Shown in pieces: positions 1 to 4,797 of a stretch of 6,019 nt of DNA. The DNA comes from an uncultured Flavobacteriia bacterium. GTDB taxonomy: Bacteria; Bacteroidota; Bacteroidia; Flavobacteriales_D; Crocinitomicaceae. The DNA lies in contig CAIYXD010000127.1 of the NCBI GenBank assembly GCA_903930085.1, positions 1 to 6,019 on the forward strand. The letters run 5' to 3'. A program made the translations under genes and the position numbers. Position 1 is the first letter of the stretch; each line of letters opens with the position of its first letter. The notes beneath the pieces are model-generated. The model searched no databases. It worked only from the letters and a program-made list of their open reading frames with translations, and was not told the origin of the DNA.

Positions 1-939
1 GGCGATTACACCTTGGTGGGCGAAGGAAGTTTAGTGCAGCGAGAAATGCGGTTTTTTACCGAGGAATTCCCAAAATTAAACGTCAGTTTTGAATCAAATT
101 CTGGATTCTTGCCCTTTACTGTTAAAGGACCAATGCGTTCTACTTCACTTTTTGTTGACGGTTCTCAAAGTTCCCAATACATTTCCGGTTTACTGATGGC
201 ATTGCCCTTAATTGAAGGAAAAACAACTTTAAGCGTAGCAAATTTAAAAAGTACGCCATACCTCAATATGACATTAAATACCCTTTCTGTTTTTGGTGTT
301 AAAATTGAACGAAAAGAAAATAATACATTTTTAATTCCAAGTAATCAAGTGTATAAAGCAACAGATTATACTATTGAAAGCGATTGGAGTGCTGCTTCGT
401 TTTGGTTGGTGGCATCTGCGCTTGGGGCGGAAATAAAAGTAAAAGGTTTATCCATGAGCAGTTTACAGGCGGACAAAGCAATTTTACAGGCTTTTGTTTC
501 TGCAGGTTGTTCTGTTTTGAAAGATTCGAATGGGATTACAATTTCAGGGAAAGATAAACGTGCTTTTGAATTTGACGCCACAGATTGCCCAGATTTATTT
601 CCAGCTTTGGTTGTTTTTGCCGCTTTTATCAAAGGTGTTTCACGCATTTCAGGTATTCACAGATTGGCATCAAAAGAATCCAATCGAGGAGAAGTCTTAC
701 AACAAGAATTTGCCAAATTGGGAGTTGTTATAGAGCAAATTGAGGACAGCTTGTATATCCATGGAAATGGAACAATGAATGGTGGAATGGTCAACGCACA
801 CAACGATCACCGCATTGCGATGTGTTTTGGAATCGCAGGAATGTTTGCATCGCAGGAGGTGATTATTGAACAGGCTGAGTCCGTGGCGAAAAGTTACCCT
901 AGTTTCTGGGACGATTTAAGTAGTTTATCTATGCTGTAA
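1..939 (+). CDS. aroA: 3-phosphoshikimate 1-carboxyvinyltransferase (EPSP synthase), 5' end missing
   Basis: This enzyme transfers the enolpyruvyl group of PEP to shikimate-3-phosphate, the sixth step of the cytoplasmic shikimate pathway to chorismate. The frame is open from base 1, so the start lies outside. About 312 residues remain; E. coli AroA has 427, so roughly the first 100 are missing. Fragment numbering: Ser-Ser-Gln of the shikimate-phosphate site at 57-59 (in SSQYISGLLMALPL); SDWSAASFW at 127-135; the catalytic Asp of the E. coli IPDA motif is probably D198 in CPDLFPA; KESNR at 225-229 matches the KETDR substrate-binding motif; NDHR at 268-271 carries the PEP-contacting Arg; K297 in KSYPSFWDDL matches the C-terminal Lys. 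The motifs place it firmly in the family. One oddity is that the usual Arg-Pro near residue 14 reads Arg-Glu. The next gene starts 73 nt downstream on the same strand. Family identity is near certain; activity is inferred. Confidence 0.95.
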   Translation, partial: GDYTLVGEGSLVQREMRFFTEEFPKLNVSFESNSGFLPFTVKGPMRSTSLFVDGSQSSQYISGLLMALPLIEGKTTLSVANLKSTPYLNMTLNTLSVFGVKIERKENNTFLIPSNQVYKATDYTIESDWSAASFWLVASALGAEIKVKGLSMSSLQADKAILQAFVSAGCSVLKDSNGITISGKDKRAFEFDATDCPDLFPALVVFAAFIKGVSRISGIHRLASKESNRGEVLQQEFAKLGVVIEQIEDSLYIHGNGTMNGGMVNAHNDHRIAMCFGIAGMFASQEVIIEQAESVAKSYPSFWDDLSSLSML

Positions 940-943
940 AAAT

Positions 944-975
944 TCGTTTCTAAGTTCTGAGTCAAAACGGAACGA
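944..975 (+). other. weak stem-loop behind aroA
   Basis: TCGTTTC (944-950) can pair with GGAACGA (969-975) as a 7-bp RNA stem with one G-U wobble. An inner GTT/AAC (954-956 with 966-968) could extend it across a 3-nt bulge. No U-run follows, so it is not a standard intrinsic terminator. It lies directly after the aroA stop and 17 nt before the putative -7 box of the next gene, so it could attenuate or end the aroA transcript. The stem is short and may be chance. Confidence 0.2.
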
Positions 976-991
976 TAAATTCAGGATTTAC

Positions 992-999
992 TATCTTTA
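992..999 (+). promoter_or_regulatory. possible -7 box (TATCTTTA) of the PRA-PH/MazG-type gene
   Basis: TATCTTTA matches the Bacteroidota -7 consensus TAnnTTTG at every fixed position except the last base. It ends 13 nt before the ATG at 1013, which gives a short leader made mostly of a ten-A run (999-1008). I see no TTG about 20 nt upstream, so the -33 element is missing or weak. The site suggests the gene need not depend on aroA readthrough. Confidence 0.4.
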
Positions 1000-1012
1000 A
1001 AAAAAAAATACT

Positions 1013-1405
1013 ATGACATTAAAAGAAACGATTGCTGCCGTTGAGGAATTCCATACCGCCTTTGGAATTGCGAACAATTATACACCAACAGTTGAACTCA
1101 CCGAAGCAGAAATGGAGTTGCGTTTTCGCCTGATGCAAGAGGAAAATGAAGAATATTTGGAAGCTGCAAAAAATGGCGATATTGTTGAAATTGCAGATGC
1201 TTTAGGCGATCAATTGTATATTTTATGTGGTACAATTCTAAAGCATGGTTTGCAACATAAAATTGCAGAAGTTTTTCAGGAAATTCAGCGCTCAAACATG
1301 AGTAAATTAGATGCTGACGGAAAACCAATTTACCGTGAAGATGGAAAAGTGATGAAATCGGAATTGTATTTTAGACCTGATATTCACACTATTTTAACGA
1401 AATAA
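1013..1405 (+). CDS. PRA-PH/MazG-type nucleoside triphosphate pyrophosphohydrolase
   Basis: This 130-residue protein resembles the all-alpha NTP pyrophosphohydrolases related to phosphoribosyl-ATP pyrophosphohydrolase. Such enzymes hydrolyse (d)NTPs to NMP and PPi with Mg2+. The metal-binding pattern is visible: EENEE at 43-47, then E59-x-x-D62 in VEIADALGD, with D66 four residues later. That is the E-x-x-E then E-x-x-D arrangement of the superfamily. A conserved-looking tail follows, QRSNMSKLDADGKPIYREDG (91-110), typical of the stand-alone flavobacterial subfamily as I recall it and absent from classical MazG. The ATG has a possible -7 box 13 nt upstream and an A-rich leader. The Nudix gene starts 39 nt downstream. 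Its substrate cannot be read from sequence: house-cleaning of damaged nucleotides is the usual guess, and histidine biosynthesis (HisE) is unlikely because no his genes are near. Confidence 0.85.
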   Translation: MTLKETIAAVEEFHTAFGIANNYTPTVELTEAEMELRFRLMQEENEEYLEAAKNGDIVEIADALGDQLYILCGTILKHGLQHKIAEVFQEIQRSNMSKLDADGKPIYREDGKVMKSELYFRPDIHTILTK

Positions 1406-1444
1406 TTACTTCCCATCTAATTCAATCCATCCATTTTTTTACAC

Positions 1445-1873
1445 ATGTTTACTATTCGTGTTTACGGAATTTTAATTAATGAAAAACAGGAGGTGTTAGT
1501 TTCGGACGAACACCGCTTCGGAAAGGCATTTACGAAATTTCCAGGTGGCGGAATGGAATTTGGTGAAGGTTTTAAAACCACTTTGGCGCGCGAATTTAAA
1601 GAAGAACTACAGATAGAAATAGAGGTGGGAGAATTGGTTTATTTCAATGATTTCCACCAAGTTTCAGCGTTCAACCCGCAACAGCAACTATTCTCGTTCT
1701 ATTATTTTGTGCACTTTAACGATTGGCGCTCCATTGAAGTAAACAAACATACAATTCCTTTAACGGAAGATGGAGAGAAACACCGTTGGATGCATTTATC
1801 GGAGATTTCAGCGGCTAGTTTTAACTTTCCAATTGATAAAATTGTTGCTGAAAAACTCAAAGAATCTTTCTGA
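1445..1873 (+). CDS. Nudix hydrolase
   Basis: This 142-residue single-domain Nudix protein should hydrolyse a nucleoside diphosphate linked to another moiety, with divalent metal. The Nudix box G-x5-E-x7-R-E-U-x-E-E-x-G-U is present from G35 to I57: G35, E41, then REFKEELQI at 49-57 with the metal ligands E50, E53 and E54. The penultimate Gly of the box is Gln (Q56). The PGGGMEFGEGF loop just before the helix is normal. N-terminal strands (FTIRVYGILIN) and a C-terminal HRWMHLSEIS element complete the fold. It lies 39 nt behind the PRA-PH/MazG-type gene with no clear promoter of its own, so co-transcription is likely. It converges on the - strand operon, with 20 nt between the stop codons. The substrate is unknown. 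Loss of the box Gly is tolerated in many family members, so activity remains plausible. Confidence 0.9.
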   Translation: MFTIRVYGILINEKQEVLVSDEHRFGKAFTKFPGGGMEFGEGFKTTLAREFKEELQIEIEVGELVYFNDFHQVSAFNPQQQLFSFYYFVHFNDWRSIEVNKHTIPLTEDGEKHRWMHLSEISAASFNFPIDKIVAEKLKESF

Positions 1874-1893
1874 ATTAGCTGTAATATTAATTC

Positions 1894-2274
1894 TTAATCA
1901 GCAAAAAAAGTATCGGCAACACGTTGACAAATCATTTGGTGAATGCGTTTGTTGTGTGCTGTTGAATCGCTCCAGAAGGTTTCTAATTCAGAATCAGTCA
2001 GCATTCCAATGATTGAACCAATAAGCTGGTGTTTAATGTTTGGCTGGTTCCCAATAAATGCTTGCACCTTCGCTAAAAAATCTCCAAGCGTCTTATTTTC
2101 TTTTCGAAGCGACTGAAAAGTAGTATTCTGCTCAAAATAAGCAACAATAAAATCGTGTTGAAACTTAATTATTGGACGCAGCACTTCATTTTGAAAATGC
2201 TCAATGGATTTTGTATTATCTAGCAAGGCAGAAGGTATTTCTGGACGCAATTCCGCTAATTTTTCTCTACTCAA
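1894..2274 (-). CDS. uncharacterised helical protein, last gene of the rsgA operon
   Basis: I cannot assign a function. The 126-residue product is soluble and probably mainly alpha-helical, with no signal peptide, membrane segment or known catalytic motif. Notable stretches are ELRPEIP (8-14), FQNEVLRPIIKFQ (27-39), IGSIIGMLTDSE (85-96) and NKRIHQMICQRV (108-119). From memory, unchecked, similar short Bacteroidota proteins exist and are sometimes labelled glyoxalase, but I see no metal-ligand pattern of the VOC fold to support that. The start must be non-ATG: the frame is open upstream only to a stop at 2317-2319, no ATG lies in between, and the next internal Met is residue 91. TTG at 2272-2274 is chosen because it opens directly onto SREKLAELRPEIP. 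The gene follows the DEAD-like gene after 46 nt on the same strand and is probably the operon's last member. Confidence 0.7.
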   Translation of the reverse strand: MSREKLAELRPEIPSALLDNTKSIEHFQNEVLRPIIKFQHDFIVAYFEQNTTFQSLRKENKTLGDFLAKVQAFIGNQPNIKHQLIGSIIGMLTDSELETFWSDSTAHNKRIHQMICQRVADTFFAD

Positions 2275-2320
2275 TTGGTTGGGTATTTTAGTAAAACAGA
2301 TGAGGTGAAAGTATGTTTAG

Positions 2321-2932
2321 TTAGGCTTTGATTTTATGTATCATCGGAATAAACTCTTCCAAAAATTCTTCAATTCTTTTATCGTTGAAGGTGTTGGAAA
2401 AATAAAGATGCTGGCATTTTGGCAAACTCTCCACGATGCGAGACAATTGCATTTTGTAGCCATCTTTAAAATGTTCGATCGCATCGTCAAGTATAAATAA
2501 TTTTAATTGACTAACATTGAAACCATTTTGTATGTATAATTCGTATAGTCGTTTTGGATTTGCGATGATGATCTCCGTTCCATCGAAAATATCGTTGCGC
2601 TGCTGCAGCATTTTCCCACGGTCGTGCGCCAAATCAACGGTGATATCCAGAATTCTGCAAATTTTTTCCAGTTCAGCATGCAAATCATACGCTTCTTGAC
2701 TTGTTTTGCAAACCACAATTGCACGTGGTGAACCTTCCGTTGGTTCCGTAATTTTTTGAAGAAGACACAGTAAAATCGCTTTTGTTTTTCCAGATCCAAG
2801 TGGGCCTTCCGCTAAAATGTTTTTACCCGATTTTAGAGCATCAATGATTTCAGTTTGAAAAGAATTCAGCTCTGTTATACCTTTGTCTGGCAAGATTTCG
2901 TGTAATTCTTCTCGTATTTTGGATAATCCCAT
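2321..2932 (-). CDS. single-domain DEAD-box-like ATPase with degenerate motif II
   Basis: The 203-residue protein aligns with only the first RecA domain of DEAD-box RNA helicases. Motifs in order: a Q-motif-like FQTEII with Q26; Walker A GPLGSGKT at 43-50; a motif Ia-like KTSQEAYDLHAELE region (76-89); NPKR at 125-128 in place of TPGR; motif II DDAI at 149-152 in place of DEAD, in LFILDDAIEHF; and SNT at 179-181 in place of SAT. The following RecA2 domain is absent: the protein ends 22 residues after SNT, and the downstream gene does not resemble RecA2. ATP binding is plausible. Hydrolysis is doubtful because the catalytic Glu is Asp, and unwinding by a lone RecA1 domain is not expected. I recall similar short proteins in Flavobacteriales, so this looks like a family and not a broken gene. 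Its ATG overlaps the mazG-like stop by 1 nt (TAATG), implying translational coupling. Confidence 0.82.
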   Translation of the reverse strand: MGLSKIREELHEILPDKGITELNSFQTEIIDALKSGKNILAEGPLGSGKTKAILLCLLQKITEPTEGSPRAIVVCKTSQEAYDLHAELEKICRILDITVDLAHDRGKMLQQRNDIFDGTEIIIANPKRLYELYIQNGFNVSQLKLFILDDAIEHFKDGYKMQLSRIVESLPKCQHLYFSNTFNDKRIEEFLEEFIPMIHKIKA

Positions 2933-3258
2933 TAGTTTAATTTTTCGTTGTTTTTATGTCGCAAATGATCCCGTTGCGTTTTTTTGTCAAGATTTTTCCG
3001 AACCGCTTCTTCTAAATCAATTCCGGTTTGATTTGCCAAACAAATAAGAATGAACAAAACATCTGCCAGTTCATCTCCTAAGTCTTTATTTTTGTCTGAT
3101 TCTTTTTCACTTTGTTCACCGTATCGTCGCGCCATAATACGTGCAACTTCGCCAACTTCTTCCATTAACATTGCGGTATTTGTCAATTCATCAAAGTAGC
3201 GAACGCCATATTCTTTGATCCAATCGTCTACAACTTTCTGCGCTTCTTTTAGTGTCAT
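2932..3258 (-). CDS. MazG-like nucleotide pyrophosphohydrolase
   Basis: This 108-residue stand-alone MazG-like protein would hydrolyse nucleoside triphosphates to monophosphate and pyrophosphate, probably as a homo-oligomer that removes non-canonical nucleotides. The metal-binding signature is complete: E33, E34 and E37 in MEEVGEVAR, then E63 and D66 in LGDELADVLFIL, the E-x-x-E ... E-x-x-D pattern. The segment ARIMARRYGEQSEKESDK (39-56) between the two halves is characteristic of the flavobacterial members as I recall them. The ATG is 11 nt behind the dtd stop, and its TAA overlaps the next ATG by one base. Linkage to rsgA and dtd supports a housekeeping, quality-control role. It belongs to a different subfamily from the 130-residue protein encoded at 1013-1405 and is not a simple duplicate of it. 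Toxin-antitoxin association of the mazEF type is not indicated. Confidence 0.9.
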   Translation of the reverse strand: MTLKEAQKVVDDWIKEYGVRYFDELTNTAMLMEEVGEVARIMARRYGEQSEKESDKNKDLGDELADVLFILICLANQTGIDLEEAVRKNLDKKTQRDHLRHKNNEKLN

Positions 3259-3269
3259 GGCTTTTTATT

Positions 3270-3722
3270 TTACTCTTTGTTTTTCGAATCCATCCAAATA
3301 GTCACTGGCCCATCATTGATTAATCGAACTTTCATGTCTGCGCCAAATTTACCGGTTTCAACTTTCGTTTTCGAAATTTCGCCTAATTCGGATACGAAAT
3401 AGGTGTACAACGGAATTGCTTGTTCTGGTCGAGCAGCTTTAATATAACTCGGTCGATTTCCCTTTTTCGTGGACGCGTGCAAGGTAAACTGACTCACGAC
3501 CAAAAATCTGCCACCAATATCTGCTATAGATAAGTTCATTTTTTCATCTTCATCGCTAAAAATGCGGAGATGTACGATTTTCTGAATCAGCCATTCTGCA
3601 TCTTCGTTGCTATCTTCGTGCTCAATACCAACCAGAATTAATATTCCCTGTTGAATTTCGCCAACGATTTCACCTTCAATTTGCACAGCCGCTTCGCTCA
3701 CTCGTTGCAGTAAAACTCTCAC
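3270..3722 (-). CDS. dtd: D-aminoacyl-tRNA deacylase
   Basis: DTD hydrolyses the ester between tRNA and wrongly attached D-amino acids (and glycine on tRNA-Ala), protecting translation from D-residues. The 150-residue length is normal for bacterial DTD. Both active-site motifs are intact: SQFTL at 77-81 (SQxTL) and NDGPVT at 136-141 (NxGPxT, holding the Gly-cisPro pair that enforces chirality). The N-terminus MRVLLQRVSEAAV is typical. The start is GTG at 3720-3722: it gives the family's usual N-terminus, and its bases form GTGA with the TGA of rsgA, a 4-nt overlap that implies coupled translation. The mazG-like gene follows 11 nt downstream. Expression therefore probably depends on the rsgA promoter and on ribosomes finishing rsgA. 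No residue known to be critical appears altered. Confidence 0.96.
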   Translation of the reverse strand: MRVLLQRVSEAAVQIEGEIVGEIQQGILILVGIEHEDSNEDAEWLIQKIVHLRIFSDEDEKMNLSIADIGGRFLVVSQFTLHASTKKGNRPSYIKAARPEQAIPLYTYFVSELGEISKTKVETGKFGADMKVRLINDGPVTIWMDSKNKE

Positions 3723-4669
3723 GCGTGGGTATTTTTGCGGTACGTTTCATTTTCATCTTCTGTCATCAATTGGTAGTAAGATGCATAGCGACTTTCGGAG
3801 ATTTCGCCATGTTCAACTGCTTCCTTAACAGCGCATTTCGGTTCGTTTAAATGCTGACAATTGTGAAATTTGCATGCGCCAATCAATGCCCGCATCTCAG
3901 GAAAATAGTGCGAAATAAATTCTTTCTTCAAATCTACGATTCCAAACGCACGAATTCCGGGCGTATCAATAATATATCCGCCAGAAGCTAATTTATGCAT
4001 TTCAGCGAATGTTGTAGTGTGCATTCCTTGCAAATGGGCTTGTGAAATCTCGCCGGTTCGCAAATCAAGTGAAGCATCCAAGGCATTTACCAGCGTGCTT
4101 TTCCCAACGCCGCTGTGTCCGGAAATCATTACTTTTTTATCTTTAATTTCTTCCCGAAGAAAGTCGATATTCGTTTTATTTTCCGCTGAAATTTTAAAGC
4201 AAGGATATCCAATTGATTCGTATAAATCTACCAATGCATCGATGTAAAACAATTCGTCTTCCGAATATTGGTCAATTTTATTGAAAAGTAATGTTGTTGG
4301 GATTCTAAAGGATTCAGCAGCTACCAAAAACCGATCAATAAATGCTAGATGCGTTACTGGAGAATTGGTTGTCACCAATAAATAGGCTCGGTCTACATTT
4401 GCAGCAAGAATCTGCATTTGCTTGCTTAAATTTGTAGACTTTCGTACGATATAATTCTTCCGTTCCTCAAAATCCGATATCACGTAATTGCCTTCTTCGT
4501 CTGGTTTTTCATCCAAAAGTACAACATCTCCAACCGCAATAGGATTGGTAGTGCGCAAACCATCCAAACGAATTCTTCCGCGAATCCTAGAATTCACAAC
4601 CGAACCATCTTCCAGCTCAATGATGTACCATTTACCGGTTGATTTTAATACGTTTCCTCTTATTGACAT
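3719..4669 (-). CDS. rsgA: ribosome small subunit-dependent GTPase A
   Basis: RsgA (YjeQ/YloQ) is a circularly permuted GTPase that checks and completes 30S subunit maturation. Domain order in the 316 residues: an N-terminal OB-fold (about 1-75, starting SIRGNVLKSTGKWY), then GTPase motifs in permuted order, NKID (130-133, G4), SAE (161-163, G5), GHSGVGKS (184-191, P-loop), GMHTTT (215-220, G2/switch I) and DTPG (235-238, G3). A C-terminal zinc site follows, C266, C271, H273 and C279, with the same spacing as E. coli YjeQ. The frame stays open to an ATG at 4757-4759, but the ATG at 4667-4669 is chosen: it lies seven codons before the conserved KSTG segment, and a perfect TATCTTTG box sits just upstream. 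It is the first gene of the operon, and its stop overlaps the dtd start. Confidence 0.96.
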   Translation of the reverse strand: MSIRGNVLKSTGKWYIIELEDGSVVNSRIRGRIRLDGLRTTNPIAVGDVVLLDEKPDEEGNYVISDFEERKNYIVRKSTNLSKQMQILAANVDRAYLLVTTNSPVTHLAFIDRFLVAAESFRIPTTLLFNKIDQYSEDELFYIDALVDLYESIGYPCFKISAENKTNIDFLREEIKDKKVMISGHSGVGKSTLVNALDASLDLRTGEISQAHLQGMHTTTFAEMHKLASGGYIIDTPGIRAFGIVDLKKEFISHYFPEMRALIGACKFHNCQHLNEPKCAVKEAVEHGEISESRYASYYQLMTEDENETYRKNTHA

Positions 4670-4674
4670 TACTG

Positions 4675-4682
4675 CAAAGATA
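4675..4682 (-). promoter_or_regulatory. -7 box (TATCTTTG) of the rsgA operon
   Basis: Read on the - strand, TATCTTTG fits the Bacteroidota consensus TAnnTTTG perfectly. Only five bases (CAGTA) separate it from the rsgA ATG, so transcription should begin at or within about two bases of the start codon, giving a nearly leaderless mRNA. The -33 region has no clear TTG. It is the best candidate to drive rsgA, dtd, the mazG-like gene and the two genes behind it. Confidence 0.6.
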
Positions 4683-4746
4683 CTTGCTAATTGCGAAATA
4701 TCACTATTTGAGAACATGGAAGTTGTTGACTTTTTACAATTCAGGA

Positions 4747-4795
4747 TTTCCAATTTCAAAATTATTTGCGCTATCTTCGCAATTCAAATTGGAAA
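4747..4795. repeat. nested inverted repeat around the gldA -7 box
   Basis: TTTCCAATTT (4747-4756) and AAATTGGAAA (4786-4795) are perfect 10-bp complements. Inside them, TTGCG (4766-4770) and CGCAA (4778-4782) form a second 5-bp dyad with a 7-nt loop, CTATCTT, that overlaps the -7 box. The inner dyad centre is offset by 3 bp from the outer one. The right outer arm runs almost to the gldA ATG. This could be an operator, or a chance product of AT-rich DNA. It is not followed by a T-run and is not a terminator for either gene. Confidence 0.45.
4772..4779 (+). promoter_or_regulatory. -7 box (TATCTTCG) of gldA-tyrS
   Basis: TATCTTCG matches TAnnTTTG except for C at the seventh position. It ends 18 nt before the gldA ATG, which would give a leader of roughly 14 nt. 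At the -33 position there is only TTC (4748-4750), not TTG. A GGAAAG stretch (4791-4796) lies too close to the ATG to be a normal Shine-Dalgarno, in keeping with the A-rich leaders of this phylum. Confidence 0.5.
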
Positions 4796-4797
4796 GC

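Larger units (their letters stand above)
4670..4797. promoter_or_regulatory. divergent rsgA/gldA promoter region
   Basis: This 128-bp AT-rich gap separates two divergent genes and is the only substantial intergenic space in the window. It holds a TATCTTTG box on the - strand for rsgA, a TATCTTCG box on the + strand for gldA, a 10-bp inverted repeat around the gldA box, a small dyad AAATA-TCAC-TATTT (4696-4709), and a 9-bp word repeated in inverted orientation near both boxes. No convincing TTG -33 element is visible in either direction. Confidence 0.6.

Noticed and set aside
1872..1902. Possible bidirectional terminator between the convergent Nudix and helical-protein genes
   Set aside because: GAATTA/TAATTC gives only a 6-bp AT stem, and GCTG/CAGC is too short. 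The A-run at 1903-1909 lies inside the - strand gene and is on the wrong side to serve as its U-tract. No convincing terminator is visible.
1013..3258. Recent duplication of the two MazG-type genes (both begin MTLKE)
   Set aside because: The match ends after the first five residues. Motif spacing and tails differ, so they are separate subfamilies of the same fold.
978..4749. Shared 12-mer AATTCAGGATTT at 978-989 and 4738-4749, both upstream of gene starts
   Set aside because: About one such 12-mer match is expected by chance in AT-rich DNA of this size, and the distances to the -7 boxes differ greatly (2 nt against 22 nt).
4670..4759. Longer rsgA reading from the ATG at 4757-4759
   Set aside because: The extra 30 residues are not RsgA-like, they cross a perfect -7 box, and the OB-fold start fits the ATG at 4667-4669.
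4639..4797. N-terminal extension of the gldA frame by 53 codons
   Set aside because: The extension runs antisense through the rsgA start and the divergent promoter region. GldA normally begins with MSIEV directly, which the ATG at 4798 supplies.
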